Shown: positions 1-7,053 of the stretch, piece by piece
How the letters are laid out: each line of letters begins with the position of its first letter
Position numbering within the stretch: position 1 is the stretch's first letter
NCBI GenBank assembly: GCA_020426085.1
Contig: JAGQQP010000145.1
Span: forward strand, 1-8,730
DNA from: Planctomycetaceae bacterium
GTDB taxonomy: Bacteria; Planctomycetota; Planctomycetia; Planctomycetales; Planctomycetaceae
Length of the DNA stretch: 8,730 bases
Reading direction: 5' to 3'
Made by a program: the position numbers and the translations under genes
The notes under the pieces: model-generated
The model's input: only the letters and a program-made list of their open reading frames with translations
Told to the model about the DNA's origin: nothing
The model's database searches: none

Positions 1-1692
1 ATCACCAAAGATAAGTTCGGCTACTTCGAACTCTCACTGGAATATCGCATTTCTCCTGAAGGGAACAGCGGTCTGATGTTCCATGTCACCGAAGATGAAA
101 AAACTCCCTGGATGACCGGACCGGAAGTTCAGATTCAGGACAACGTCGACGGACACGATCCCCAAAAGGCTGGCTGGCTGTACCAGCTCTACAAACCAGC
201 CACTCCCAAGTGGATGATTGAAGCTGAAAAAGCAGGTAAGAAAGTCACCCCGGCAGTCGTCGATGCCACACGCCCCGCCGGCGACTGGAATCATCTGTTT
301 CTCCGTGTCGGTCCCGATCGTTCCCAGGTCATCATGAATGGCGTCAAATACTTTCAGTTTGATAAAGGAAGTGCCGACTGGGATAAACGGGTCGCCGCCA
401 GCAAGTTTTCCAAGTACCCTAGTTTTGGAAAACCAACCAAAGGACATATCTGCCTGCAGGACCATAACGACCTGGTCTCTTTCCGTAATATCAAAATCCG
501 CGAAATTCCCGCCGACGGTTCTGTGCAGGATCCCAGTGATGGTGAACTGGCCCTCAAAGGAGTACCCGCATTTCCCAATCTTGAATGGGAAGGCTGGGAA
601 CCAGTCAATGAAGAGACAGGAAAAGTCGTCCCCCTGCGTCCCATGGCGATTACACACGCCAATGACGGCAGCGGTCGTATCTTTGTCAGCACACAGCGCG
701 GCATGATTCACATCATCGATAAAAAATCGCCTGAGAAAACCAAACTCTTTCTGGATCTCCGCGACAAAGTAGCTCCCTGGAATAAAAACAACGAAGAAGG
801 ACTGTTAGGGCTGACTTTCCATCCCGACTATAAACAGAATGGTCAGTTTTTCGTGTATTATTCCGCTGAGGGCACTCCCCGCAAATCCAAAATTTCCCGC
901 TTCACCGTTTCGAAAGACGATCCCAATAAAGCCGATCCTCAAAGTGAAACAACAATCATGGAGATTGATCAGCCCTACGGGAACCATAATGGCGGCTGTA
1001 TTGAATTTGGTCCGGATGGTTACCTGTATATCGGACTCGGAGATGGCGGTTCCGGAAATGACCCGCTGGGCAATGGTCAAAACCTCGAGACATTACTCGG
1101 TTCCATTTTACGCATCGACGTCAATAACACCTCTGATGGCAAGAACTATGCGATTCCCGCTGACAACCCGTTCGTGGACCGCGCAAATGCCAAACCCGAA
1201 ATCTATGCGTACGGACTGAGAAATGTCTGGCGCTTGAGTTTCGATCCCAAAACCAAAACGCTCTACGCCGGCGAAGTCGGACAGGACCTCTGGGAAGAAG
1301 TCAACATCATCAAAAAAGGCGGCAACTACGGCTGGAGTGTCCGTGAAGGGACACACAACTTCGGCAACCGTCCTGATACCGCGAAAGAAAAACCCATCGA
1401 TCCCATCTGGGAATACGATCACGGCGTCGGCCGTTCCATCACCGGCGGCATCGTTTATCGCGGTAAACGATTGCCCGAACTGGACGGATTTTATGTTTAT
1501 GCAGACTTCGTCTCCGGTAAAATCTGGGCACTCGAATACGATGAAAAAACAGGCGAAGTGACTAAGAATCTTCGTCTGGCTGCCAGCACCGTCCCCGTCA
1601 TGTCCTTCGGCACCGACGAAGATGGCGAACTGTATTACACTGTCCAGACCGTTAAAGGGGGCGAAGGTATCTTCCGCTTTGAGAAGAAGTAA
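1..1692 (+). CDS. DUF1080 (3-keto-disaccharide hydrolase-like) domain fused to PQQ-type glucose/sorbosone dehydrogenase propeller, 5'-truncated
   Basis: The reading frame is open from base 1 and stops with TAA at 1690-1692, giving 563 visible residues (numbered here from base 1). The true start, and any signal peptide, lies left of the window. The first ATG, at 76, falls inside the conserved GNSGLMFHV stretch and is not the start. Residues about 1-170 are the C-terminal part of a DUF1080/LamG-like domain: GNSG at 21-24, then W37 with TGPEVQIQDN, ending in a VSFRNIKIREI strand near 160. Residues about 195-563 match the glucose/sorbosone dehydrogenase propeller (E. coli Asd/YliI type): GLLGLTFHP, the NHNGG motif with the presumed catalytic base His329, LGDGGSG around Asp348, GLRNVWRLSFD with Arg407, and GEVGQDLWEE from 424. 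Known family roles are hydrolysis of 3-keto-glycosides (DUF1080) and PQQ-dependent oxidation of sugars (propeller). Joint action on one oxidised sugar, outside the cytoplasm, is inference. The substrate cannot be read from sequence. Confidence 0.93.
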   Translation: MTKDKFGYFELSLEYRISPEGNSGLMFHVTEDEKTPWMTGPEVQIQDNVDGHDPQKAGWLYQLYKPATPKWMIEAEKAGKKVTPAVVDATRPAGDWNHLFLRVGPDRSQVIMNGVKYFQFDKGSADWDKRVAASKFSKYPSFGKPTKGHICLQDHNDLVSFRNIKIREIPADGSVQDPSDGELALKGVPAFPNLEWEGWEPVNEETGKVVPLRPMAITHANDGSGRIFVSTQRGMIHIIDKKSPEKTKLFLDLRDKVAPWNKNNEEGLLGLTFHPDYKQNGQFFVYYSAEGTPRKSKISRFTVSKDDPNKADPQSETTIMEIDQPYGNHNGGCIEFGPDGYLYIGLGDGGSGNDPLGNGQNLETLLGSILRIDVNNTSDGKNYAIPADNPFVDRANAKPEIYAYGLRNVWRLSFDPKTKTLYAGEVGQDLWEEVNIIKKGGNYGWSVREGTHNFGNRPDTAKEKPIDPIWEYDHGVGRSITGGIVYRGKRLPELDGFYVYADFVSGKIWALEYDEKTGEVTKNLRLAASTVPVMSFGTDEDGELYYTVQTVKGGEGIFRFEKK

Positions 1693-1719
1693 ACGGTAAA
1701 AACAGGAAATCTTTGAAAT

Positions 1720-1763
1720 GAGCCAGATCTCAAATACCATGGAGATCTGGCTCTTTCTTTTTT
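1720..1763 (+). terminator. Rho-independent terminator after the dehydrogenase fusion gene
   Basis: A perfect 12-bp inverted repeat pairs GAGCCAGATCTC (1720-1731) with GAGATCTGGCTC (1742-1753) around a 10-base loop. The tract TTTCTTTTTT (1754-1763) follows immediately. It starts 27 bases after the stop codon of the upstream gene, a standard position. On the minus strand the matching U-tract is lacking, so it should act mainly on plus-strand transcripts. The T-run ends only 9 bases before the Shine-Dalgarno of the next small gene. Confidence 0.92.
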
Positions 1764-1783
1764 AGACATCCTGGAGGCATCCC

Positions 1784-1888
1784 ATGGAAACGAAAGTCAA
1801 ACATCGCATCTACTTCCAGTGGAAACTGGGAATCATGTTGATTGGGCTGGGCCTGGTATCGTTCCTGATAAATGAATTTGCGGCCTGA
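1784..1888 (+). CDS. Small single-pass membrane protein, 34 aa, hypothetical
   Basis: This short frame runs from ATG at 1784 to TGA at 1886-1888. A strong Shine-Dalgarno GGAGG (1773-1777) sits 6 bases before the ATG, the main reason to call it. The N-terminus is basic (METKVKHRIYFQWK, residues 1-14). A hydrophobic stretch of about 16 residues follows (LGIMLIGLGLVSFLI, about 15-30) with a short tail, so a single membrane helix with the N-terminus inside the cell is expected. I recognise no family. It lies 55 bases upstream of another small membrane-protein gene and could be co-transcribed with it. The terminator just upstream leaves almost no room for a separate promoter, so expression would need read-through or a promoter overlapping the hairpin. 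The main alternative is a chance ORF. Confidence 0.5.
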   Translation: METKVKHRIYFQWKLGIMLIGLGLVSFLINEFAA

Positions 1889-1943
1889 TGGCTGGATTCC
1901 TGAGCATGGTATTGATCACTTAATCTGCAATCGGAGCATTCAA

Positions 1944-2180
1944 ATGCCAATTGGAGTTAAATGCCTGTTCACAGCAGCGGTCGTTCTAGTCGGCATCTTG
2001 ATTTATTTTATCGATCCCGATGCAGACAATGCTGGTCCCGACTGGCTCTGGAGTGGTGGCAAAAAGGACCCCTTCAGAAACCTGATCTGTCGTGAGGATG
2101 GCACTCTCAGAAAACAGACAAAGCTTAGTATCTATCTCTGGTTCGAACTCGTGTTAATTATTATGTGGTTGGATTTCTGA
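1944..2180 (+). CDS. Small two-helix membrane protein, 78 aa, hypothetical
   Basis: The ATG at 1944 is chosen because GGAG (1933-1936) lies 7 bases upstream. An in-frame ATG at 1872 would give 102 aa, but it lacks a Shine-Dalgarno, overlaps the end of the preceding small gene and adds a polar segment with no obvious purpose. Stop is TGA at 2178-2180. Residues about 7-24 (CLFTAAVVLVGILIYFID) form one hydrophobic helix and about 61-76 (LSIYLWFELVLIIMWL) a second. Between them is a soluble loop of about 36 residues with an acidic start (DPDADNAGPDW) and a basic part (KKDPFRNLICREDGTLRKQTK). No catalytic motif or named family is recognised. The hairpin topology, small size and position next to the 34-aa gene suggest a small accessory membrane protein, but its function is unknown. 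Confidence 0.6.
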   Translation: MPIGVKCLFTAAVVLVGILIYFIDPDADNAGPDWLWSGGKKDPFRNLICREDGTLRKQTKLSIYLWFELVLIIMWLDF

Positions 2181-2359
2181 TCACCAGCAAGAACGAACCA
2201 CATTGATCTACAGGGGCTCTCCATTGATGATCTTCGGTCCAAAGTAACCTGGAGACACGACAGAGAACGGGATGCAGCCTGACAAAGACTGCAGGGCCAG
2301 AAACCCTGAGTTATTTACTGACACATCCCCCGTTTGTCTTGTATTTTCCTGAATTTTCA

Positions 2360-2387
2360 TGGACTGTTCATTTTTCTACGATATGAT
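2360..2387 (+). promoter_or_regulatory. Candidate sigma-70-type promoter for the TPR gene
   Basis: The -10 candidate is TATGAT (2382-2387, five of six matches to TATAAT). The -35 candidate is TGGACT (2360-2365, four of six to TTGACA), with a 16-base spacer in AT-rich DNA. The expected start point is near 2394, giving a leader of about 170 bases before the ATG at 2566. The match is judged by eye only, and planctomycete promoters are not well defined. Confidence 0.35.
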
Positions 2388-2441
2388 AAATCCTTAGTAA
2401 ACAGTCGAGCACTCGTCTTGCACTGCCATCTTAACTGAGGA

Positions 2442-2464
2442 ACTGGAACGCACCTCTTTCCAGT
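2442..2464 (+). other. Short hairpin in the presumed 5' leader of the TPR gene
   Basis: ACTGGAA (2442-2448) pairs perfectly with TTCCAGT (2458-2464) around a 9-base loop containing CACCTC. There is no T-run, so it is not an intrinsic terminator. It may be a leader structure or chance. Confidence 0.3.
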
Positions 2465-2520
2465 ATCGCATCTCTCATTCAAGTAGACTCGGTTCCCATG
2501 GCCAGCGAGCAGCTAAAGAA

Positions 2521-2536
2521 AACCTGGAGACAGGTT
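2521..2536 (+). other. GAGA-tetraloop hairpin upstream of the TPR start
   Basis: AACCTG (2521-2526) and CAGGTT (2531-2536) pair perfectly around a GAGA loop, a GNRA-type tetraloop that is stable in RNA. It ends 17 bases before the Shine-Dalgarno GGAG (2554-2557). The position would allow an effect on translation or mRNA stability, but nothing else supports a role. Confidence 0.35.
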
Positions 2537-2565
2537 AAGCACTCATTTCTTTTGGAGTATGCACG

Positions 2566-5500
2566 ATGGTGGACACAGATCAGAATCCTGAATCAACGGA
2601 ACCAGCTTCCCAGCAGGTAGAGACAGTCGGTAAAAAGAAACGATCCCCCATTGAAAGAACGATCGTCTGGGGTCTGATTTCTGTTGCCTTGATAGTAGTA
2701 CTTCTCGAAGCAAATGCCCGGTACGGATACTCAAACACCCTGGAAAGCCTGCAGAGTCGTCTCAGTCAGGCTGACAACAACAAAGGGCAAGAACTAAATC
2801 TCAATGAAGCAAAAGGTCTGATAAAAGGTTTTCCGTATGGCGACGAACGTCTGACGAATAATGGAAAGCAGTTACAATATCGCTGGTTCAGTGTGTTTCG
2901 CTCATTCGCGATTCAACTTTCAACCGGAGTCGATGATGTCGTTCTCTCCCTCGAAACTGATGTAGAACCTTTCAGCGAAAAACAAACAGATCCCGTAGCA
3001 CAAAAGCCGTTCGTCCAGAGGCAGGTTCTTCCCGAAAAAGGACTCAGCCAGGAGTATGAAAACATCCCCGTCCTGGCAGACAGTCAGTTCGACTCACACG
3101 CTTTCGGATTGAATGGAAATCTCGCAGAAGAAATTATCCGACAGGCAGTCTACATCAGTGGCAGAGATGAACTGCAGCTGGTCACGCGTGACGCCTCGTT
3201 ACGTGGCGAAGTTCGTTTGATTGAAAATCCGGATACTTTTCCAGTCAAGCTGAGAAGCCGCATCGCTTATAGCGGTAAAGTAGACATCGAACTGGAACGT
3301 CCCTTCAAAGATAAACCAACCGCCTTCTGGGAATCGGAGACGATTGAACTCACACGTGAATCCCCGCTGGAATCTCTGGTTGTAAAAATGGAAGCCCTGT
3401 CCCGCACCGGTTTCGTGGATTTTATGAAGGCAGCCGGGTATACAGGAAAAGCACCAGAGTGGAAAGCAAATTCCACGATTCCAGAAAAGACACTGCAGCA
3501 ATTAAACGAATGGAATTTAATCTCGCAATACACTGTCATTCAAGACATGCACGCTGCGATCAGGGAGGAAGGTGAAACTCCCGAGCGACTCTCGGTTCTG
3601 ATCCGGGCTTATGCCAATCTCGGAAGTCTCACTGAAATCTACTGGAGCACGGCACATAAAGTCTTCAAGGCACGTGCACTCTTATATGCTGAGCGTTTGA
3701 ATTTTCGAACCAACGCTTCCGCCTGGGCGCTGGCCCATCGCGCTTATGCCCGCGCATTGACAGGGCTGCATGGTACGGCATTAACAGACATCGAAGCGAT
3801 CCGCTCTGCTGTCAATGTGAGTAATGCAAATCAGCAGGCTCCACCGGAATGGACCGGCTTGATCGAAGCCTATTGCGCTTATCAGCCGGAAGTTCTGGAG
3901 TCAGCTGTTAAAATGGATGAGTCGAAACCACTGGCTCTCTACCTGCGCATGCTGCAGGCAGACCCGAAGGGCGATGAAAAACAGATGCTGGCTCATACGG
4001 AGGAACTTCTGAAGCGAGACCCCCAATGTTGCCGGGCAATGGATCGACTCTGCGAAGTCAATGCTCTGGGTATCCAGAGAATGGTCACGGAAGAGCGTCT
4101 GGATCAACTCTGGCAACCATTGTATCAGAATCTGCAGAATGCAAATCTCTCACATTCAGAAAAAGTTATCGTCCAAAGCATGATGTCCAGTTCCGGTAGT
4201 TTACTCGGTGAAGAACAGGCTCGAATCAAAATCATTGCTACACTCAAGTCTTCCCCCTCCACTGACTTTGAACCATCTAAAACTACACTGGGGCAATTAC
4301 TGCAGGAGGTCACATTTCTCCATGTTCACCGCAAACTGCAAGTATACGCGGGCAGTCTGGCAATGAATGCAGATGAAATGATTCAGCGGTATCTACCCCT
4401 GGTCCAGGGACACCCTTACGAGTCATATATCGCGGCATACACTTCGGATCAGATGGAAGCCAGAGCAGCATATAAAAAACTACTGGATTCCTACAATCCG
4501 CGCGAACTGGAAATCATCTCAACTCCACTGGTTGCCAACTGCTATTATAAATTTAATCCGGAATCCTATAACAGGTTATGTTTTGAACTCGATAAAAACA
4601 TCGATTACATCTACCACGATCTGCAGCTGCAGGTACGCTGGTTGACCAGTTTAAATACGCCGAACGACGACGAACGTCTCGCCTCTGCCGCCAGAACCCT
4701 GATGAGGGTCAGCCCCCATATGCCTGAAACGGTGGCACTGAACCTCAAAATCAATAAAGAATACGCAAAAGAACATGCAGCCGAACTGCAGGATAAATAT
4801 GATAAAAATGCACTCGTCTTAACCGCTTTGGCTAATTATTATTACGCTGAAAAAAATGACACAAAAACAGAAGAAATTCTGAAACTTCGGATTGCGCTTG
4901 CGCCCGACTCTAAATCCTATACATTCCTGGCTAATCTCTATTACGATCGTGGCGAAACTGAGAAATGGAAACCAACCATTGAAAAAGCTCTCGCCCTTCC
5001 CTCTTACGGGCTCGAAATACCGCGTATTCACTATCAGCTGGCAAATTACCATATGCAGAAAGGAGAATGGGAAGAAGCGAAACCACATGCAGTCCAGGCT
5101 GCCGCTTCTTATTCTGGCTGGGGCCTGTCCTGTGCCGCAAGCTGCTATGAGGGACTGGGGGACCTCGAGCAGTCTGAGGCTTTTGTGAAAGCCTGTTCCC
5201 GTCGATATGAGTCCAGTGTCACAGACTGGTACTTCTGGTGTGTTCGCAATAATACCGGTGATCTAGAATCTGCACGTCGTCTTGCCGAACAGCATCTTCT
5301 GGCAAATACGGAGAACAGTAATCTCACACAAAGAATGCAACTTGGTGTTTATCAAATCATACAGGGATCAAATTCGCAGGCATTTGATACTTTTTTGTCT
5401 GCATTCAAAAAATTCAACAATTCCTACTGTGGGCTGCATGCAGCTTTACTCGCTGACGACCTGGAACGGTATGACCAGCGCGATGAAATACTCAGCCAGG

Positions 5501-6342
5501 TCGCAGAACAGTTTAGCAACTACTTCGGAGAAGCCGATCTCGCGAACAACTTCCAACGAATCCTGAAGGATCCGGATTCAGTGAGTTGGAATCCCATTCT
5601 GTTCCAGTCTGAAGTGGCGCAGTTAACGAAAGGCAATCCCACAAACTTTTATTACTTCGTCGGAAAATTCCTCGAACAGCGAAAGAAAGCAGGTCTGTCA
5701 GAATATTATCTTCGTCTGGCAGCGACATCTCCCATGACGGTGAAATATAACTGCGCTCTGGCATCGCACCATCTCTATTCACAAAACAAACAGACAGGTA
5801 CACGTACCAAAACTGAATTCGATGCTCCATACAGTCCGGCAATTGAACTGGTCCATCAGGCAATGAAACAGAAAGAGAGAGAGAAACCGGACGAAGCGAT
5901 CAAGTCACTTGACGAAGCATTGAAGTTAAAACCAGATCTCGTGATTGCATTAATTAATAAAGCCCTGCTCCACGAATCACAGCGAAATTATCCGGCCGCC
6001 ATCGCAGACTATAAAAAAGCGATTGAAATTGAACCCGATTACTGGCTGCCGTTTAACAATCTGGCTTTTTTACTGGCTGGTTGCGAACAGGATGAAATTC
6101 GAGATGGCGCACAGGCCCTCGAATATGCACAACAGTCTTTTGACCTGCTCCCGACAAAATATTGGGTCAGCTATGCTGCGTTAGCAGCTTCCTATGCCGA
6201 AACGGGACAGTTTGAAGAAGCAGCGAATATGCAGCGTGAGGCCTCAAATCACGCCCCGGAATCGCAAAAAGTCGAAGCCAATCGCAGATTGAGCCTGTTC
6301 AGAGCAGGCACCCCCTATCGACGAACGCCTGAGAAGGATTAA
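2566..6342 (+). CDS. Large membrane-anchored tetratricopeptide-repeat protein, 1258 aa
   Basis: Start is ATG at 2566 with GGAG (2554-2557) 8 bases upstream; stop is TAA at 6340-6342. Residues 1-30 are polar with a basic end (KKKRSPIER). Residues about 31-48 (RTIVWGLISVALIVVLLE) form one membrane helix with no signal-peptidase site, so a type II anchor with the bulk outside the cytoplasm is predicted. Residues about 80-310 form a non-TPR region with a YRWFSVFRSFAIQLS segment near 105-119 and beta-rich stretches; I do not recognise the fold. From about 340 on the chain is alpha-helical and resembles degenerate TPR/SEL1-like repeats. Clear TPRs lie at the C-terminus: about 1107-1139 (DEAIKSLDEALKLKPD), 1141-1174 (AAIADYKKAIEIEPDYWLPFNNLAFLL) and 1184-1219. 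TPRs bind proteins, so an assembly or scaffold role at the cell envelope is likely, but no partner or enzymatic motif is visible. It stands alone, convergent with the next gene. Confidence 0.92.
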   Translation: MVDTDQNPESTEPASQQVETVGKKKRSPIERTIVWGLISVALIVVLLEANARYGYSNTLESLQSRLSQADNNKGQELNLNEAKGLIKGFPYGDERLTNNGKQLQYRWFSVFRSFAIQLSTGVDDVVLSLETDVEPFSEKQTDPVAQKPFVQRQVLPEKGLSQEYENIPVLADSQFDSHAFGLNGNLAEEIIRQAVYISGRDELQLVTRDASLRGEVRLIENPDTFPVKLRSRIAYSGKVDIELERPFKDKPTAFWESETIELTRESPLESLVVKMEALSRTGFVDFMKAAGYTGKAPEWKANSTIPEKTLQQLNEWNLISQYTVIQDMHAAIREEGETPERLSVLIRAYANLGSLTEIYWSTAHKVFKARALLYAERLNFRTNASAWALAHRAYARALTGLHGTALTDIEAIRSAVNVSNANQQAPPEWTGLIEAYCAYQPEVLESAVKMDESKPLALYLRMLQADPKGDEKQMLAHTEELLKRDPQCCRAMDRLCEVNALGIQRMVTEERLDQLWQPLYQNLQNANLSHSEKVIVQSMMSSSGSLLGEEQARIKIIATLKSSPSTDFEPSKTTLGQLLQEVTFLHVHRKLQVYAGSLAMNADEMIQRYLPLVQGHPYESYIAAYTSDQMEARAAYKKLLDSYNPRELEIISTPLVANCYYKFNPESYNRLCFELDKNIDYIYHDLQLQVRWLTSLNTPNDDERLASAARTLMRVSPHMPETVALNLKINKEYAKEHAAELQDKYDKNALVLTALANYYYAEKNDTKTEEILKLRIALAPDSKSYTFLANLYYDRGETEKWKPTIEKALALPSYGLEIPRIHYQLANYHMQKGEWEEAKPHAVQAAASYSGWGLSCAASCYEGLGDLEQSEAFVKACSRRYESSVTDWYFWCVRNNTGDLESARRLAEQHLLANTENSNLTQRMQLGVYQIIQGSNSQAFDTFLSAFKKFNNSYCGLHAALLADDLERYDQRDEILSQVAEQFSNYFGEADLANNFQRILKDPDSVSWNPILFQSEVAQLTKGNPTNFYYFVGKFLEQRKKAGLSEYYLRLAATSPMTVKYNCALASHHLYSQNKQTGTRTKTEFDAPYSPAIELVHQAMKQKEREKPDEAIKSLDEALKLKPDLVIALINKALLHESQRNYPAAIADYKKAIEIEPDYWLPFNNLAFLLAGCEQDEIRDGAQALEYAQQSFDLLPTKYWVSYAALAASYAETGQFEEAANMQREASNHAPESQKVEANRRLSLFRAGTPYRRTPEKD

Positions 6343-6356
6343 CAATAGCTCGTCAG

Positions 6357-6869
6357 TCAGATTTGATACGAGTCGTTTTCAGCGACTTCCTCTTCCGGAG
6401 GATCGTTCCGGGGATCCAGGGGTCCGCCGTACCAGATATTGATGCCCCCAATTCCAGCTGCCGTAAACAGCAGCAGCAGATAACCGAGGTAATGGGCCGG
6501 AAATCCGTCGATCAGCCAGCCTCGAAATCCGGAGACGATAAACGAGACAGAGATAACAAATGTGAAGAACAGCGCAAACCTTCGATATCGAATACGTTTG
6601 CGTCTATTTTTCTCAGGCTCCGTTTCCCGTTCAATCGCTTCTTCAAGTTCCGCCCTGACTTCCGATTTCTGCTGATACCAGAGCAGCCCCAGTACAATTG
6701 GGTAACCCACGACACAAAACAATAACGCCAGTCCCGTGTCTTCAGGCCCTTCTCCGGCGAGCAGCGCATAAGAAAACAGTACAATGCCACCACCAAACAG
6801 CAGATGTGCCTCAATGGCAGGCCATGATCTCAGAAACCGACCAAACGACTGTGGGTCCATCTCCTTCAT
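6357..6869 (-). CDS. Four-helix integral membrane protein, 170 aa, unknown function
   Basis: Start is the ATG at 6867-6869 (minus strand). GAGGTG (minus strand, 6877-6882) lies 7 bases upstream, which supports this start over Met4, directly behind an AAGGAG with no spacing. Stop is TGA at 6357-6359. Hydrophobic helices lie at about 22-39, 46-65, 98-115 and 126-146. Between helices 2 and 3 is a highly charged segment (about 66-97) rich in Glu, then Arg/Lys (EELEEAIERETEPEKNRRKR-like character), probably cytoplasmic by the positive-inside rule. The tail after about 150 is acidic (DPPEEEVAEND). I recognise no family, and no conserved catalytic or metal-binding residues stand out in the helices. 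Its 3' end lies 14 bases from that of the TPR gene, transcribed towards it. The 184-base upstream gap suggests its own promoter. Confidence 0.85.
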   Translation of the reverse strand: MKEMDPQSFGRFLRSWPAIEAHLLFGGGIVLFSYALLAGEGPEDTGLALLFCVVGYPIVLGLLWYQQKSEVRAELEEAIERETEPEKNRRKRIRYRRFALFFTFVISVSFIVSGFRGWLIDGFPAHYLGYLLLLFTAAGIGGINIWYGGPLDPRNDPPEEEVAENDSYQI

Positions 6870-6950
6870 GTCTTCTCACCTCGTACCCCGCACCAGAGAC
6901 TTCTAGAGTGCATCAAATTTAACGATAGTGTCTTTTAATCTAAGATACTT

Positions 6951-6964
6951 GGTCCACATGGACC
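6951..6964. repeat. Short inverted repeat upstream of the membrane-protein gene
   Basis: GGTCCA (6951-6956) and TGGACC (6959-6964) are perfect 6-base arms separated by CA. The site lies about 80 bases upstream of the 6869 start, within the 184-base gap 6870-7053. Looser inverted pairs surround it (CGATAG 6923-6928 with CTATCG 6973-6978; GTGTC 6928-6932 with GACAC 6988-6992). It could be an operator for a dimeric regulator; chance is quite possible. Confidence 0.25.
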
Positions 6965-7053
6965 TGGAAACGCTATCGAAAAAACGGGACACAGTTAAAG
7001 CACGAAATAATCTCGTAGACGGCATCTGTCTGTACAACCCGTTGGAACTCCCG

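Larger units (their letters stand above)
2181..2565. other. 385-base intergenic region upstream of the TPR gene
   Basis: No convincing gene is seen on either strand. The stretch contains a weak inverted repeat (CAGGG 2292-2296 with CCCTG 2304-2308) without a T-run, a candidate promoter at 2360-2387, two short hairpins at 2442-2464 and 2521-2536, and the Shine-Dalgarno GGAG (2554-2557) of the TPR gene. The 12-mer AACCTGGAGACA occurs twice, at 2246-2257 and 2521-2532; only the second copy is followed by the bases needed to form a hairpin. Confidence 0.7.

Noticed and set aside
34..711. Minus-strand 225-aa open frame antisense to the dehydrogenase fusion gene
   Set aside because: The plus frame shows clear DUF1080 and GSDH motifs throughout; the antisense frame has no Shine-Dalgarno and no family-like pattern.
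1108..1740. Minus-strand 210-aa open frame over the GSDH propeller and terminator
   Set aside because: It is a mirror of a well-conserved coding region and begins inside the terminator hairpin, so it is an artefact of plus-strand codon bias.
1872..1943. Upstream in-frame ATG giving a 102-aa version of the 78-aa small protein
   Set aside because: It has no Shine-Dalgarno and overlaps the preceding small gene, whereas ATG 1944 has GGAG at 7 bases spacing.
2292..2308. CAGGG/CCCTG inverted repeat as terminator of the small-gene pair
   Set aside because: The stem is only 5 bp and no T-run follows it.
2498..2620. 40-aa plus-strand frame starting MASEQLKKTWRQV just before the TPR gene
   Set aside because: It lacks a Shine-Dalgarno, overlaps the TPR start out of frame by 55 bases, and its second half is a shifted reading of the TPR coding sequence.
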